Shown: positions 1-9,466, numbered from the stretch's first letter. The stretch is DNA of 64,000 bases from Melieria omissa (GCA_963971225.1 OZ020270.1:65352932-65416931); one strand, 5' to 3'. The notes: generated by a model not told the origin, from the sequence alone. Program-made: numbers and translations.

Positions 1-1
1 C

Positions 2-1156
2 CGCGAATGGGAGAGCGCGGATGGTCGGACCAGCAACCCCCTAATGGTAGTGCCGAAATGCAGAATCAACGAGGTCATCGAGGCATACCATAACGACTCC
101 AGTGGGAGGCACCTAGGCATCACCAAAACCGTCGCCAAAATAAAAAGACGATTCTACTGGGTAGGATGTCAGGAGTCTGTTACCGAGTGGATTAAGAGCT
201 GCGACCGATGTTCAGCCGCGAAAGGGCCGACAAGAAGATCTCGAGGCCGCATGCAGCAGTACAACGTGGGAGCGCCCTTCGAGCGGATTGCTATGGACGT
301 CGCCGGCCCATTCCCAACTAGTACTCAAGGCAACAAATATGTGCTGGTGGTAATGGATTACTTCAGCAAATGGCTCGAAGTGTACCCTATTCCTAACCAG
401 GAGGCCACTACGATCTCGGAAAAGCTGGTAAACAACTGGGTAGCCAGGTTCGGAGTTCCGTTGGAGTTGCACTCAGATCAAGGCCGGAATTTCGAATCTG
501 CGGTATTCAAGGAAGTGTGTGAGCTGCTGGGGATAAAGAAAACGCGTACCACTCCTTTGCACCCACAGTCCGACGGCATGGTGGAACGCTTTAACCGGAC
601 ACTGGAGGAATACCTGCGGAAAGTGGTAGGCAGGAATCAAAAGGATTGGGACACGCATATCCCCCTGTTCCTGATGGCGTATAGGTCAGCCCCGCACGAC
701 ACGACATCACTCACTCCAGCCCGAGCAGTGTTCGGCACAGAGTTGCGGTTACCCGCTGGCTTGAAGTTCGGGGTAGTCAGCACAACGGGAGGCGCTAAGA
801 CGGACTACGTGGTCAATAAGCGGGCGGAACTGGAGGAAATTCACCGGTTTATAAGGGGCCGCACCAAACTGGTCAGCGATAAGGCGAAAGCCAGATACGA
901 TCTACGGGCCAACTCAGCAGGGTTCCAAGAAGGCGATTTGGTATTGCTCTACAACCCGCAGCGGAGGAAAGGTTTGTCTCCGAAACTTCAAGCGTCATGG
1001 GAAGGACCGTACGAAGTCGTGACTAGGATTAACGACGTGGTATACCGGATTCAACGTTGCAGCAATAGAGGCGCTAAGCTGAAGGTAGTCCATTTGGAGC
1101 GTCTGGCGCCTCATCACAGCGGAGCCTCGGCACTTGTTCGGGACGAACAAGTCTAA
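2..1156 (+). CDS. U1: Ty3/gypsy integrase fragment, cut by window start
   Basis: C-terminal part of a retrotransposon pol polyprotein; in an intact element the integrase would insert cDNA into the genome. The frame is already open at base 2, so the 5' end lies outside the window; the ATG at 44 is internal (it corresponds to residue 272 of the complete units). Visible parts are the HHCC zinc-binding domain (two His before HLGI, then CDRC), the integrase core with D (AMDVAGP), D (HSDQG) and E (MVERFNR) in DD35E spacing, and a GPY/F-like tail (EGPYEVV). There is no chromodomain and no env. The stop lies 12 bases before the LTR, with a purine-rich tract (AAGTGGTGGGCAG) between them that fits a polypurine tract. 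Private differences include KWLEV for KWPEV. Family assignment to Ty3/gypsy is firm; the clade is not assigned. Confidence 0.9.
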   Translation, partial: REWESADGRTSNPLMVVPKCRINEVIEAYHNDSSGRHLGITKTVAKIKRRFYWVGCQESVTEWIKSCDRCSAAKGPTRRSRGRMQQYNVGAPFERIAMDVAGPFPTSTQGNKYVLVVMDYFSKWLEVYPIPNQEATTISEKLVNNWVARFGVPLELHSDQGRNFESAVFKEVCELLGIKKTRTTPLHPQSDGMVERFNRTLEEYLRKVVGRNQKDWDTHIPLFLMAYRSAPHDTTSLTPARAVFGTELRLPAGLKFGVVSTTGGAKTDYVVNKRAELEEIHRFIRGRTKLVSDKAKARYDLRANSAGFQEGDLVLLYNPQRRKGLSPKLQASWEGPYEVVTRINDVVYRIQRCSNRGAKLKVVHLERLAPHHSGASALVRDEQV

Positions 1157-1357
1157 GTGGTGGGCAGTGTAACGATAAGACAGTCTGTCGCTGTGCAAAG
1201 CAACCCTGCCGCTTCGCGCCGTGCTATAATTCAATGTGGCAACGACGGCCGCGATAATAACTTTTAGTCCAATCTGGCAACGATGGTCGCGATCATCAGG
1301 GAAACCTTTAGTCCACTCGGGAATGTGCGAGAACGATCTGCGCGATGGCCGGACGGG

Positions 1358-1394
1358 TATAAAAGGCAGCCGGGTGCGGCGCAGCGAGTCAGTC
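1358..1394 (+). promoter_or_regulatory. LTR core promoter (TATA plus initiator)
   Basis: TATAAAAG at 1358-1365 is followed by TCAGTC at 1389-1394, a perfect match to the fly initiator consensus TCAKTY. The spacing of 33 bases from the first T of TATA to the initiator A fits a core promoter. The same arrangement is present in the LTR of every unit, 190 bases from the LTR start. It points toward the spacer and the pol fragment of the next unit. Activity is inferred. Confidence 0.65.
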
Positions 1395-1475
1395 TGGTTT
1401 TGACAAGTGAAGTTGCCACACGGAGTAATTAAGCAAATATTTAAGTGTACGAACAGTAAAGTGTAAACTGTGAAT

Positions 1476-1481
1476 AATAAA
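1476..1481 (+). terminator. LTR polyadenylation signal
   Basis: AATAAA lies about 85 bases after the predicted start site, followed by a T/G-rich stretch (GTTGGTTTATTTTATTG). This is the usual position of the R-region poly(A) signal in an LTR. It is conserved in the other units. Confidence 0.6.
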
Positions 1482-2045
1482 GTGACTGTTGGTTTATTTT
1501 ATTGTCTGCGTTTAAGAAACTGAGTGTGTTTATTTTCAAATTGCACAATCCAGTGATACGTAACAGCCCACTAGACGTAGTATTCGTAACAATATGTTAC
1601 AGCACTCATTTCAATCGGATGGGGAAAGGGGGCAAGGAAGGGCAGTAGTTAACTAAAACTTTGTGTTCACAAGTATACTTTTTTTCAAGAATTGCAAGCA
1701 GATCTCAAGCCTCTCGATCGTTTTGGTACCAAATCGTTTTGATTCCAATTGTTCATTTACTTTTTTACGCTCTGATTTTCTGACAAGGTTTGCAAAAATG
1801 GCTGTATTGAGATAAGAAGTCAGCAGAAAGATTTTCCTTTCGTTAACGTTGCTCTACGCAAAATTTTTAGCTTTACTAAACTCAAATCTAGTCTTCAAGA
1901 AAAATTCGCCGCTTGTACTTTTTCTAGAAGCGATCCAGATGGAATCGATAGCGATTGGTTTTTCGCTTAAGAGTATAGTTAGATACGATATATTTATAGA
2001 ACGATATATTTTCGGGTAATTTTTTGTCACCCACATATCCTGGTT

Positions 2046-2340
2046 ATGATGAAAAGTGCTCAAAGGGGCATCTTCTTCTTGTTTACTCAGTGTGTCCTTT
2101 TCATAGGACGTGCATGGCAGTTGTCACTAAACCCACGTTTCTTATATATCTCTTATGGGTGTTACCGAGCTTCATTCTTGATTACAATCGTTACGTTCTT
2201 GGCGAGTGGTTTTGTCACCGACAGAACGAAAAATTGGTCTGCCTGTTGTGTAACTCTACAGATAATCAAGAGATTCTCCATTCGACTTATAAACACCACT
2301 CAAAATTGAAATACCAAAATATGCCTGAATATCACCAACG
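2046..2340 (-). pseudogene. Decayed piggyBac-like transposase relic
   Basis: Read on the minus strand with stops and frame changes, this stretch gives pieces recalling the piggyBac transposase domain (DDE_Tnp_1_7). GDIQAYFGISILSGVYKSN (about 2281-2337) matches the typical ...FxGxxILxGVYKS block. TTGRPIF (about 2228-2250) and TPIRDI (about 2143-2165) follow, then RRRCPF in another frame (about 2060-2080). The order matches that of the family. Weaker similarity may continue down to the LTR border near 1602. No intact frame survives and the catalytic aspartates cannot be located. The same relic is present in every unit. The call rests on pattern memory, not a search. Confidence 0.6.
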
Positions 2341-2635
2341 CTGATCCCTGTACTGCCAAAAACTCGCAAACCTTCAACATTAGTTTTGTCAGTTACTATC
2401 TTTAACATTGGTCTTCATTAGCATCTTTTATTACTGATACACGACTTCAAGCATAACGAGTTTTACCAACTTTAGTTGAAATAAATTGGCTCCTACTTTT
2501 CCGTTGAGTTCAGGAGGCCCATTGATCCATAATAAGGTTTTGCCTATAAAAGCAGTTCAAAACTTTCAATCCAGTGACGTAATTGTATGGCATTTACTGT
2601 ATGTGTTGCCTTGAATTTCCATACAATTTGTATAT

Positions 2636-2837
2636 GGGTGAAATGCCACCCGAACGTCGGCCACGTAACTTTTTTTGTAATCATCGTTATAATCAAATAA
2701 TCAATGTGTTGTACATAAATTCTAAAACTTATATTGGTTTGCTACAAATACAAGAAACCTTAATCATTTTGATAAATATGTAGGAAAGTTATAGCATCTC
2801 AAAGTTGAAAATGGGTGAAAAATCACCCGAACGACGG
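2636..2837 (+). repeat. Paired GGGTG/CACCC hairpins in the spacer
   Basis: GGGTGAAATGCCACCCGAAC begins at 2636 and GGGTGAAAAATCACCCGAAC at 2813. The second forms a perfect 6-bp stem (GGGTGA/TCACCC) with an AAAA loop; both continue into CGAACGNCGG. The 177-bp spacing is kept in the other units. I do not recognise the origin; it could be a repeat monomer boundary or the end of an old mobile element. Confidence 0.5.
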
Positions 2838-3108
2838 ATTAGGATAAAAAATAATTAAACACTTATTTTTTACTTTTGTGAAAAACTAAATTTAACGAGG
2901 TAAACCAAGGGTTAAATATTTGTATGGAGAAACAAAATTTTTTGGCCCGTTTGACTTCAAACTTGGTAAAAGTACTTCAAATGCGAAATAATCAAACACG
3001 TGTTTCTCAGTTTTTTTTTAAATCGAAAACAAACAGGGTAAACTAAGGGTAAAAAGTTTGTATGGATAAGCATGATTCAATGGGGTTTTTGTCTTCAAAC
3101 TTGATTAA

Positions 3109-3323
3109 CCCTTTCGAGACCGACACACGGTGGGCGCAATGGATTTCCGAATCTATAAGACAGTAATGTGCAATTATCAGTTATTCTGAGTAAACTAGTC
3201 TTCGAAATAAGATTTTTCTGGAAGTAATGAAATCTGTAAAGTACAGGAAAACAAATTTGGCATTGATTTTACTGTGTACAATACAAAGAAAAATAAAATT
3301 TCGCTCCTGGGGACCGTGTTCGA
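3109..3323 (+). mobile_element. Truncated piggyBac-type MITE at the U1/U2 junction
   Basis: The left end reads TTAA (3105-3108) then CCCTTTCGAGACCGA. In U10 and U12 the complete 241-bp element shows a matching inverted right end followed by TTAA. Here the right 26 bases are gone because a deletion joins TTCGA of the MITE (3319-3323) to the pol RNase H domain. This copy also has a changed internal palindrome (CACACGGTGGGCGC instead of TTGCACACCGTGTGTGCAA). Confidence 0.65.
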
Positions 3324-5196
3324 GTGGAACGAGGACCAGGAACAGGCTTTTGCTTGTCTGAAGGAAAAACTGTGCAGTGCCCCAATTCTGGCCTTCCCCG
3401 TGCCTGGGGAGATGTTTGTGCGGGATACAGATACAAGCAGGAATAGTATTGGCGGTGTGATATCACAGATAATAGACGGCCAGGAACAAGTGATAGCGTA
3501 CTACAGTAGGGTTCTATCGAAACCGGAACGCAATTGCTGAGTGACACGGAGAGAACTGCTGGCGGTATTGGACTGCGTGAAACACTTCCACAAATATCTG
3601 TATGGACAAAGGTTTCGCCTGCGCACAGATCATGCGGCATTGAGATGGCTCCTGAACTTTAAAGATCCTGAAGGGCAATTGGCGCGGTGGATCGAGCGAC
3701 TGCAGAGCTACGACGACACGATAGAGCATCGCAAGGGCAGTAGCCATGGAAATGCCGATGCCTTGTCCCGCCGTCCGTGCAAAGTCGAATGCAGGCAATG
3801 CTCGCGAGCCGAAAGCAAAGAACAGATAGTGGACGTCTGGTTGGTAAGCGTCATGCCAGAGGAAGAGTGGTCTGCGGAGAGGCTACAAAAAGACCAGTGT
3901 GAGGATGCGGATCTTGCGAAAATCGTCGAAGGCAAGGAGCAAGGCGCACGTCCAGACTGGCAGGAGATGGCCGGTGAAAGCCCGATCGCTAAGGCTTACT
4001 GGGCACAGTGGAAAAGTCTGCGGCTGAAGGAAGGCTGCCTGTACCGCGAATGGGAGAGCGCGGATGGTCGGACCAGCAACCCCCTAATGGTAGTGCCGAA
4101 ATGCAGAATCAACGAGGTCATCGAGGCATACCATAACGACTCCAGTGGGAGGCACCTAGGCATCACCAAAACCGTCGCCAAAATAAAAAGACGATTCTAC
4201 TGGGTAGGATGTCAGGAGTCTGTTACCGAGTGGATTAAGAGCTGCGACCGATGTTCAGCCGCGAAGGGGCCTACAAGATCTCGAGGCCGCATGCAGCAGT
4301 ACAACGTGGGAGCGCCCTACGAGCGGATTGCTATGGACGTTGCCGGCCCATTCCCAACTAGTACTCAAGGCAACAAATATGTGCTGGTGGTAATGGATTA
4401 CTTCAGCAAATGGCCCGAAGTGTACCCTATTCCTAACCAGGAGGCCACTACGATCTCGGAAAAGCTGGTAAACAACTGGGTAGCCAGGTTCGGAGTTCCG
4501 TTGGAGTTGCACTCAGATCAAGGCCGGAATTTCGAATCTGCGGTATTCAAGGAAGTGTGTGAGCTGCTGGGGATAAAGAAAACGCGTACCACTCCTTTGC
4601 ACCCACAGTCCGACGGCATGGTGGAACGCTTTAACCGGACACTGGAGGAATACCGGCGGAAAGTGGTAGGCAGGAATCAAAAGGATTGGGACACGCATAT
4701 CCCCCTGTTCCTGATGGCGTATAGGTCAGCCCCGCACGACACGACATCACTCACTCCAGCCCGAGCAGTGTTCGGCACAGAGTTGCGGTTACCCGCTGAC
4801 TTGAAGTTCGGGGTAGTCAGCACAACGGGAGGCGCTAAGACGGACTACGTGGTCAATAAGCTGGCGGAACTGGAGGAAATTCACCAGTTTATAAGGGGCC
4901 GCACCAAACTGGTCAGCGATAAGGCGAAAGCCAGATACGATCTACGGGCCAATTCAGCAGGGTTCCAAGAAGGCGATTTGGTATTGCTCTACAACCCGCA
5001 GCGGAGGAAAGGTTTGTCTCCGAAACTTCAAGCGTCATGGGAACGACCGTACGAAGTCGTGACTAGGATTAACGACGTGGTATACCGGATTCAACGTTGC
5101 AGCAATAGAGGCGCTAAGCTGAAGGTAGTCCATTTGGAGCGTCTGGCGCCTCATCACAGCGGAGCCTCGGCACTTGTTCGGGACGAACAAGTCTAA
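3274..5196 (+). pseudogene. U2: RNase H-integrase pol fragment with a stop codon
   Basis: Same 641-codon layout as U3 but with TGA at 3538-3540 in place of the Cys codon 89, inside the RNase H domain between the first catalytic Asp and the ELLA glutamate. The frame is otherwise open to 5196. Codons up to 3321 come from the MITE; the first codon of the open stretch is GTG, so an ATG start would have to be the one in GEMF (residue 47). Integrase carries all HHCC and DD35E residues. Private changes include loss of one Arg (PTRSRG for PTRRSRG) and EYRRK for EYLRK. It resembles U3/U4 in the RNase H part (DTSRNS). Confidence 0.85.
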
Positions 5197-5207
5197 GTGG
5201 TGGGCAG

Positions 5208-5641
5208 TGTAACGATAAGACAGTCTGTCGCTGTGCAAAGCAACCCTGCCGCTTCGCGCCGTGCTATAATTCAATGTGGCAACGACGGCCGCGATAATAA
5301 CTTTTAGTCCAATCTGGCAACGATGGTCGCGATCATCAGGGAAACCTTTAGTCCACTCGGGAATGTGCGAGAACGATCTGCGCGATGGCCGGACGTTTAT
5401 AAAAGGCAGCCGGGTGCGGCGCAGCGAGTCAGTCTGGTTTTGACAAGTGAAGTTGCCACACGGAGTAATTAAGCAAATATTTAAGTGTACGAACAGTAAA
5501 GTGTAAACTGTGAATAATAAAGTGACTGTTGGTTTATTTTATTGTCTGCGTTTAAGAAACTGAGTGTGTTTATTTTCAAATTGCACAATCCAGTGATACG
5601 TAACAGCCCACTAGACGTAGTATTCGTAACAATATGTTACA
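5208..5641 (+). repeat. U2: Ty3/gypsy 3' LTR
   Basis: Same 434-bp LTR, TGTAAC to GTTACA. The TATA box reads TTTATAAAAG here (CGTTTATA instead of CGGGTATA). Confidence 0.8.
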
Positions 5642-5722
5642 GCACTCATTTCAATCGGATGGGGAAAGGGGGCAAGGAAGGGCAGTAGTTAACTAAAACT
5701 TTGTGTTCACCACAAGTATACT

Positions 5723-6061
5723 ACTTGTCAGCCGCCGTGGCTCAGTTGGTTAGTGCGCGGTCCAGCGAGTCGAATGCAGAGCGACGCAAGATCGAATACT
5801 GCATGTAGTAACACCTAAAAAAAAATAACGGGAAACTCGTTTTCTCTTTCGGTGGCTGTCCTCTCAGCTGGAAATGGCAAACCTCTGAGAGTAAAAATTG
5901 CCTATGAAAAAGCTCCCAACCTGCCGTTCGGAACCGGCATAAAACTGTAGGTCCCTTCCACCCGCGTACAAATTCACACGCACAACACGGGTGGTTGCGG
6001 GAAGCTAGGCCTTAGTCTCGCGTAAGCGGGCTGTCGTGCCAATCAATTATATTAAATTATT
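5723..6061 (+). mobile_element. tRNA-derived SINE, full length
   Basis: Flanked by an 11-bp target-site duplication ACAAGTATACT (5712-5722 and 6062-6072). The head has a perfect pol III A box (TGGCTCAGTTGG, 5738-5749) and a degenerate B box (GATCGAATACT, 5790-5800). The body carries CTCTCAGCTGGAAATGGC. The 3' part has a small hairpin with a GTAA loop (6017-6030) and an AT-rich AAT-type tail. It is not a functional tRNA gene. The 3' end resembles that of the RTE element next to it. Confidence 0.85.
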
Positions 6062-6211
6062 ACAAGTATACTTTTTTTCAAGAATTGCAAGCAGAATATG
6101 CCTCTCGATCGTTTTGGTACCAAATCGTTTTGATTCCAATTGTTCATTTACTTTTTTACGCTCTGATTTTCTGACAAGGTTTGCAAAAATGGCTGTATTG
6201 AGATAAGAAGT

Positions 6212-9200
6212 GGAAGGAAGGGAGCGGACATACAAGGCAAAGTCTCTGATTGCGTTCAACCTGGCGAACGCCAGAACGATCCTTGTCCCTGTCCAATCCA
6301 AGCTGATGCACAGCCTCCGCGCGGCCCTTCTGGATAGCTATTTGGCATCCGCTGAATAGTGAACTAATGTGTGCAGCGAGTCCTATCCCCAGGACTTAAA
6401 ATTTGGGTTGTGCGCAGGGTTTGGTGCCCGCCACGGAAAACCAAATACCAATGAAAGCCAAAAAGCAAGCCTCGGAAGGAACCCACAATGTTGACGACCA
6501 CAGCAAACGATTCAAGGACCATGATTTGAGGATATGCACCTGGAATGTCCGGACCCTCTATAGGGAAGGTGCCTCTATCCAACTGGCGGAAGCCCTCACA
6601 AAGTGTAAGGCTGACATCACCGCCATCCAGGAAATGCGATGGACAGGACAAGGTTGCTCCAAGCGAGCAGACTGCGATATCTACTACAGCTGCCATGCGG
6701 AGAAGCGCGAATTTGGCTGCGGATTTGTGGTCAGCAAGAGACTTCGCCACCACGTCTCTCGGTTCACTCCGGTGAACGAACGGCTGGCTTCGATCCGCAT
6801 CAAAGCTAAATACTTTAGCATCAGCCTAATTTGCGCGCACGCCCCGACGGAAGAGAAGGACGATGCGACCAAGGATGCCTTCTATGCGAAGCTCGAGGAC
6901 GTCTACGACAGGTGCCCGGCCCATGACGTCAAAATTGTCCTCGGGGACTTCAACGCAAAAGTCGGGCGAGAAGGCATCTTTGGCCCCACAGTCGGGCAGT
7001 TCAGCCTCCATGGGACCACTTCGAACAACGGTCTGAGGCTGATCGATTTCGCCGCGGCACGAAACATGGTAGTTAGTAGCACCAGATTCCAGCACCTCGA
7101 TATCCACAAGGCCACCTGGTTATCCCCCGATCAATCCACCCGCAACCAGATTGATCACATTGTGATTGATGGAAGGCATGCTTCTAGCATTCTAGATGTG
7201 CGCACGTTCCGAGGACCCAACATCGACTCGGACCACTACCTTGTTGCAGCCAAGGTACGCATGCGTCTTTGCGCAGCGAAGACCGCACAACCTAGTTTGC
7301 GAAGAAAGCTGGACATCAGTAAGCTGCGATCACAAGGGGTAGCCGAAGTCTACTCCGCTCAACTCTCCAACCAGCTCGGTCGCTCCCCCTCTCCACCTGA
7401 TGACATCGGCGGATTATGGGCTCACTTATCCCACTCTATGCGCGCCGCCGCAGAAAACGTCCTTGGTTTTCGACGCCCACCACCAAAAAACCAATGGTAC
7501 GATGAAGAGTGTCGCGCAGCCACTGCAGTGAAGAATGCTGCATACAAGAAGACCCTGCAGTCGGCCGCCACGCGAGCCATGACAGAAAAATACCGTGAGG
7601 AGAGGAAGAAAGAGAGGTGCCTTTTTAGACGCAAGAAACGGGAGCAAGAAAGGCGCGAGCGTGAGGAAATCGAGGAGTGCAGGAGCAGGAATGACGCCCG
7701 AAAATTCTTCCAAAAAGTTAAGCGTCTTACGGAAGGATTTAAGCCTGGGGCATCTTCTTGCAGAGACGAAAACGGGGATCTGGTAACGGATGCGCAGGGT
7801 GTGCTGAGGTTGTGGAAGGAGCACTTCACCAAGCTGCTCGCAGGCGACGAAAGGAACAATACCGCCAGTGGTGAAGATGTCCAGATGGCACCAATCGACG
7901 ACGACGGTGTGGATGTGCCACCGCCCAGCCATGACGAGGTCCGGGTCGCTATCCAGCGACTCAAGAACAACAAAGCTGCAGGGCCGGATGGGCTACCAGC
8001 TGAATTGTTCAAGGCCGGCGGCGGTGAGCTGATTGGGTGCATGCATCAGCTCATTTGCAAAATATGGCTGGAGGAACGAATGCCCAACGATTGGAACCTC
8101 AGTGCCCTTTGTCCTGTGCTGAAGAAAGGCGACCCAACAATATGCGCCAACTACAGGGGTATCAGCCTACTTCCCATTGCATACAAGGTCCTGACGAGCG
8201 TATTATGTGAAAGACTAAAGCCACTCGCCAAGGCGCTGATTGGACCTTATCAGTGCGGCTTTAGACCTGGTAAGTCCACCATCGACCAGATATTCACTCT
8301 ACGCCAAATCCTGGAGAAGACCCATGAGAACCAAATCGATACACACCATCTCTTCATCGATTACAAGGCAGCATTCGATAGCCCGATAAGGGATCGCCTA
8401 TATGCCGCATTGTCTGAACTTGGTATCCCTGCAAAGCTCGTTAGACTTTGCAGAGCGACGTTGAGCAATACGCGCAGCTCCGTCAAGGTTGGAAATGACC
8501 TCTCCGACCCCTTTGATACCGTTCGAGGTTTCAGACAGGGCGATCCTTTGTCCTGCGACCTCTTCAACTTCACCATGGAGAGTGTTCTGCGCAAGGCCGG
8601 TGTACATCGTAATGGCACAATTTTCAACAAAAGTGTCCAGCTCCTTGCTTACGCTGATGATATTGATATCATCGGACGTAACAAGCGAGATGTCACCGCT
8701 GCGTTTGCGGCTATCGAAAGAGAATCTGCCAAAATGGGTCTGGTGGTAAATGAGGGCAAGACGAAGTATATGCTGTCTACACGCAGGGACTCGCAGCGGC
8801 TAGGGTCTTACGTCGAGGCCGACAGGTATGCTTTTGAAGTTGTCAAGGAATTCGTCTACCTTGGCACCGCCATCAACAGCAGCAATGATGTCAGTCTGGA
8901 GATAAAGCGAAGGATAACTCTTGCCAACAGGTGCTACTACGGTCTCGGTAGGCAATTGAGAAGTAGAGACCTCTCTCGACCGACAAAACTTTCACTCTAT
9001 AGGACGCTTATCTTGCCCGTGCTCCTCTATGGCGCTGAAGCATGGACAATGACACGAAACGACATAGCGGCCCTTGGAGTGTTCGAGAGGAAGGTGCTTC
9101 GCAAAATCTTCGGCCCTGTTCGGGTTGGTGACGACTATCGCATACGAACCAATAACGAGCTGTATGAGCTGTATAAGGACATGGACGTAGCGCAGCGAAT

Positions 9201-9466
9201 TAACATCCAGCGGCTACGCTGGCTCGGTCATGTCTGCCGCATGGACGACGAAGCTCCGGCGAAAAAGGTATTCGATGCGATGGTTGGAGGTCGACGGCGA
9301 AGAGGGAGGCCGTGTCTCCGGTGGAAGGACCAAGTGGAAGAGGCCCTGGTATCTCTTGGTGTGACCAACTGGAGAAGGCGCGCGCGAAGCAGAGGCGCCT
9401 GGAGAGAAGTTTTGCGGCAGGCCGTAACCCGATAACGGGTTGTTATGGCCAGTTAAGTAAGTAAGT
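6212..9466 (+). mobile_element. Full-length RTE-clade LINE
   Basis: A 3,255-bp element with a 12-bp target-site duplication GAGATAAGAAGT (6200-6211 and 9467-9478). The undisturbed sequence is present in the other units, which confirms the insertion. One ORF codes for endonuclease plus reverse transcriptase; the 5' UTR is about 239 bases to the first ATG. The 3' end is a short (TAAG)n tail rather than poly(A), as is usual for RTE elements. A hairpin AACCCG-ATAA-CGGGTT (9426-9441) has the stop codon in its loop. Confidence 0.9.
6451..9435 (+). CDS. RTE endonuclease-reverse transcriptase ORF
   Basis: Encodes about 994 residues from ATG 6451. The open frame extends to 6400 but no ATG lies further upstream. 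The product nicks target DNA and copies its own RNA there (target-primed reverse transcription). The N-terminal endonuclease (EEP family, often annotated in insects as craniofacial development protein 2-like) shows CTWNVRTL, IQEMRW, LGDFNAKVG, IDHIVID and SDHYLVAAKV. The central reverse transcriptase shows NKAAGPDGLPAELFK, NYRGISLLP, GFRPGKST, the A-motif FIDYKAAFD, RQGDPLS and the catalytic AYADDID box. The C-terminal part has GHVCRMDD and RWKDQVEEAL. There is no stop or frameshift, length is typical for the clade, and the copy could be competent. A basic stretch lies between endonuclease and RT (about 7,590-7,670). Confidence 0.92.
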   Translation: MKAKKQASEGTHNVDDHSKRFKDHDLRICTWNVRTLYREGASIQLAEALTKCKADITAIQEMRWTGQGCSKRADCDIYYSCHAEKREFGCGFVVSKRLRHHVSRFTPVNERLASIRIKAKYFSISLICAHAPTEEKDDATKDAFYAKLEDVYDRCPAHDVKIVLGDFNAKVGREGIFGPTVGQFSLHGTTSNNGLRLIDFAAARNMVVSSTRFQHLDIHKATWLSPDQSTRNQIDHIVIDGRHASSILDVRTFRGPNIDSDHYLVAAKVRMRLCAAKTAQPSLRRKLDISKLRSQGVAEVYSAQLSNQLGRSPSPPDDIGGLWAHLSHSMRAAAENVLGFRRPPPKNQWYDEECRAATAVKNAAYKKTLQSAATRAMTEKYREERKKERCLFRRKKREQERREREEIEECRSRNDARKFFQKVKRLTEGFKPGASSCRDENGDLVTDAQGVLRLWKEHFTKLLAGDERNNTASGEDVQMAPIDDDGVDVPPPSHDEVRVAIQRLKNNKAAGPDGLPAELFKAGGGELIGCMHQLICKIWLEERMPNDWNLSALCPVLKKGDPTICANYRGISLLPIAYKVLTSVLCERLKPLAKALIGPYQCGFRPGKSTIDQIFTLRQILEKTHENQIDTHHLFIDYKAAFDSPIRDRLYAALSELGIPAKLVRLCRATLSNTRSSVKVGNDLSDPFDTVRGFRQGDPLSCDLFNFTMESVLRKAGVHRNGTIFNKSVQLLAYADDIDIIGRNKRDVTAAFAAIERESAKMGLVVNEGKTKYMLSTRRDSQRLGSYVEADRYAFEVVKEFVYLGTAINSSNDVSLEIKRRITLANRCYYGLGRQLRSRDLSRPTKLSLYRTLILPVLLYGAEAWTMTRNDIAALGVFERKVLRKIFGPVRVGDDYRIRTNNELYELYKDMDVAQRINIQRLRWLGHVCRMDDEAPAKKVFDAMVGGRRRRGRPCLRWKDQVEEALVSLGVTNWRRRARSRGAWREVLRQAVTR

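Larger units (their letters stand above)
1168..1601 (+). repeat. U1: 434-bp Ty3/gypsy 3' LTR
   Basis: Starts TGTAACG directly after the polypurine tract and ends ATGTTACA, so the termini form the inverted repeat TGTAAC/GTTACA. An alternative end at 1565 (ACGTAACA) is possible but gives a poorer inverted repeat. It contains a TATA box, a TCAGTC initiator and an AATAAA signal. No tRNA-like primer binding site (TGG...) follows it, so it is the 3' LTR of a truncated element and not the start of a normal internal region. Confidence 0.8.
1602..3273 (+). repeat. U1 spacer (non-coding part of the tandem unit)
   Basis: AT-rich, no convincing host gene. In order it holds a piggyBac-like transposase relic read on the minus strand (core 2046-2340), two GGGTG/CACCC hairpins 177 bp apart, diverged ~137-bp repeats, and the left part of a TTAA-flanked MITE from 3109. 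It carries the 29-bp segment at about 1905-1933 that is absent from U2 and U7-U10. Short plus-strand frames here (for example an 87-codon one from ATG 2046) are antisense to the transposase relic and are not called as genes. Confidence 0.75.

Noticed and set aside
2046..2309. 87-codon plus-strand ORF with ATG, rich in hydrophobic residues, repeated in every unit
   Set aside because: It is antisense to the piggyBac relic, is cut short in U5 (TAG near 22760), and its conservation is explained by unit homogenisation.
5738..5800. tRNA gene
   Set aside because: A and B boxes are present but there is no cloverleaf, and the sequence continues into a SINE body with target-site duplication.
7422..8042. 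Long minus-strand ORF opposite the RTE ORF
   Set aside because: It is the shadow of the endonuclease-RT frame; composition and position give no sign of a real protein.
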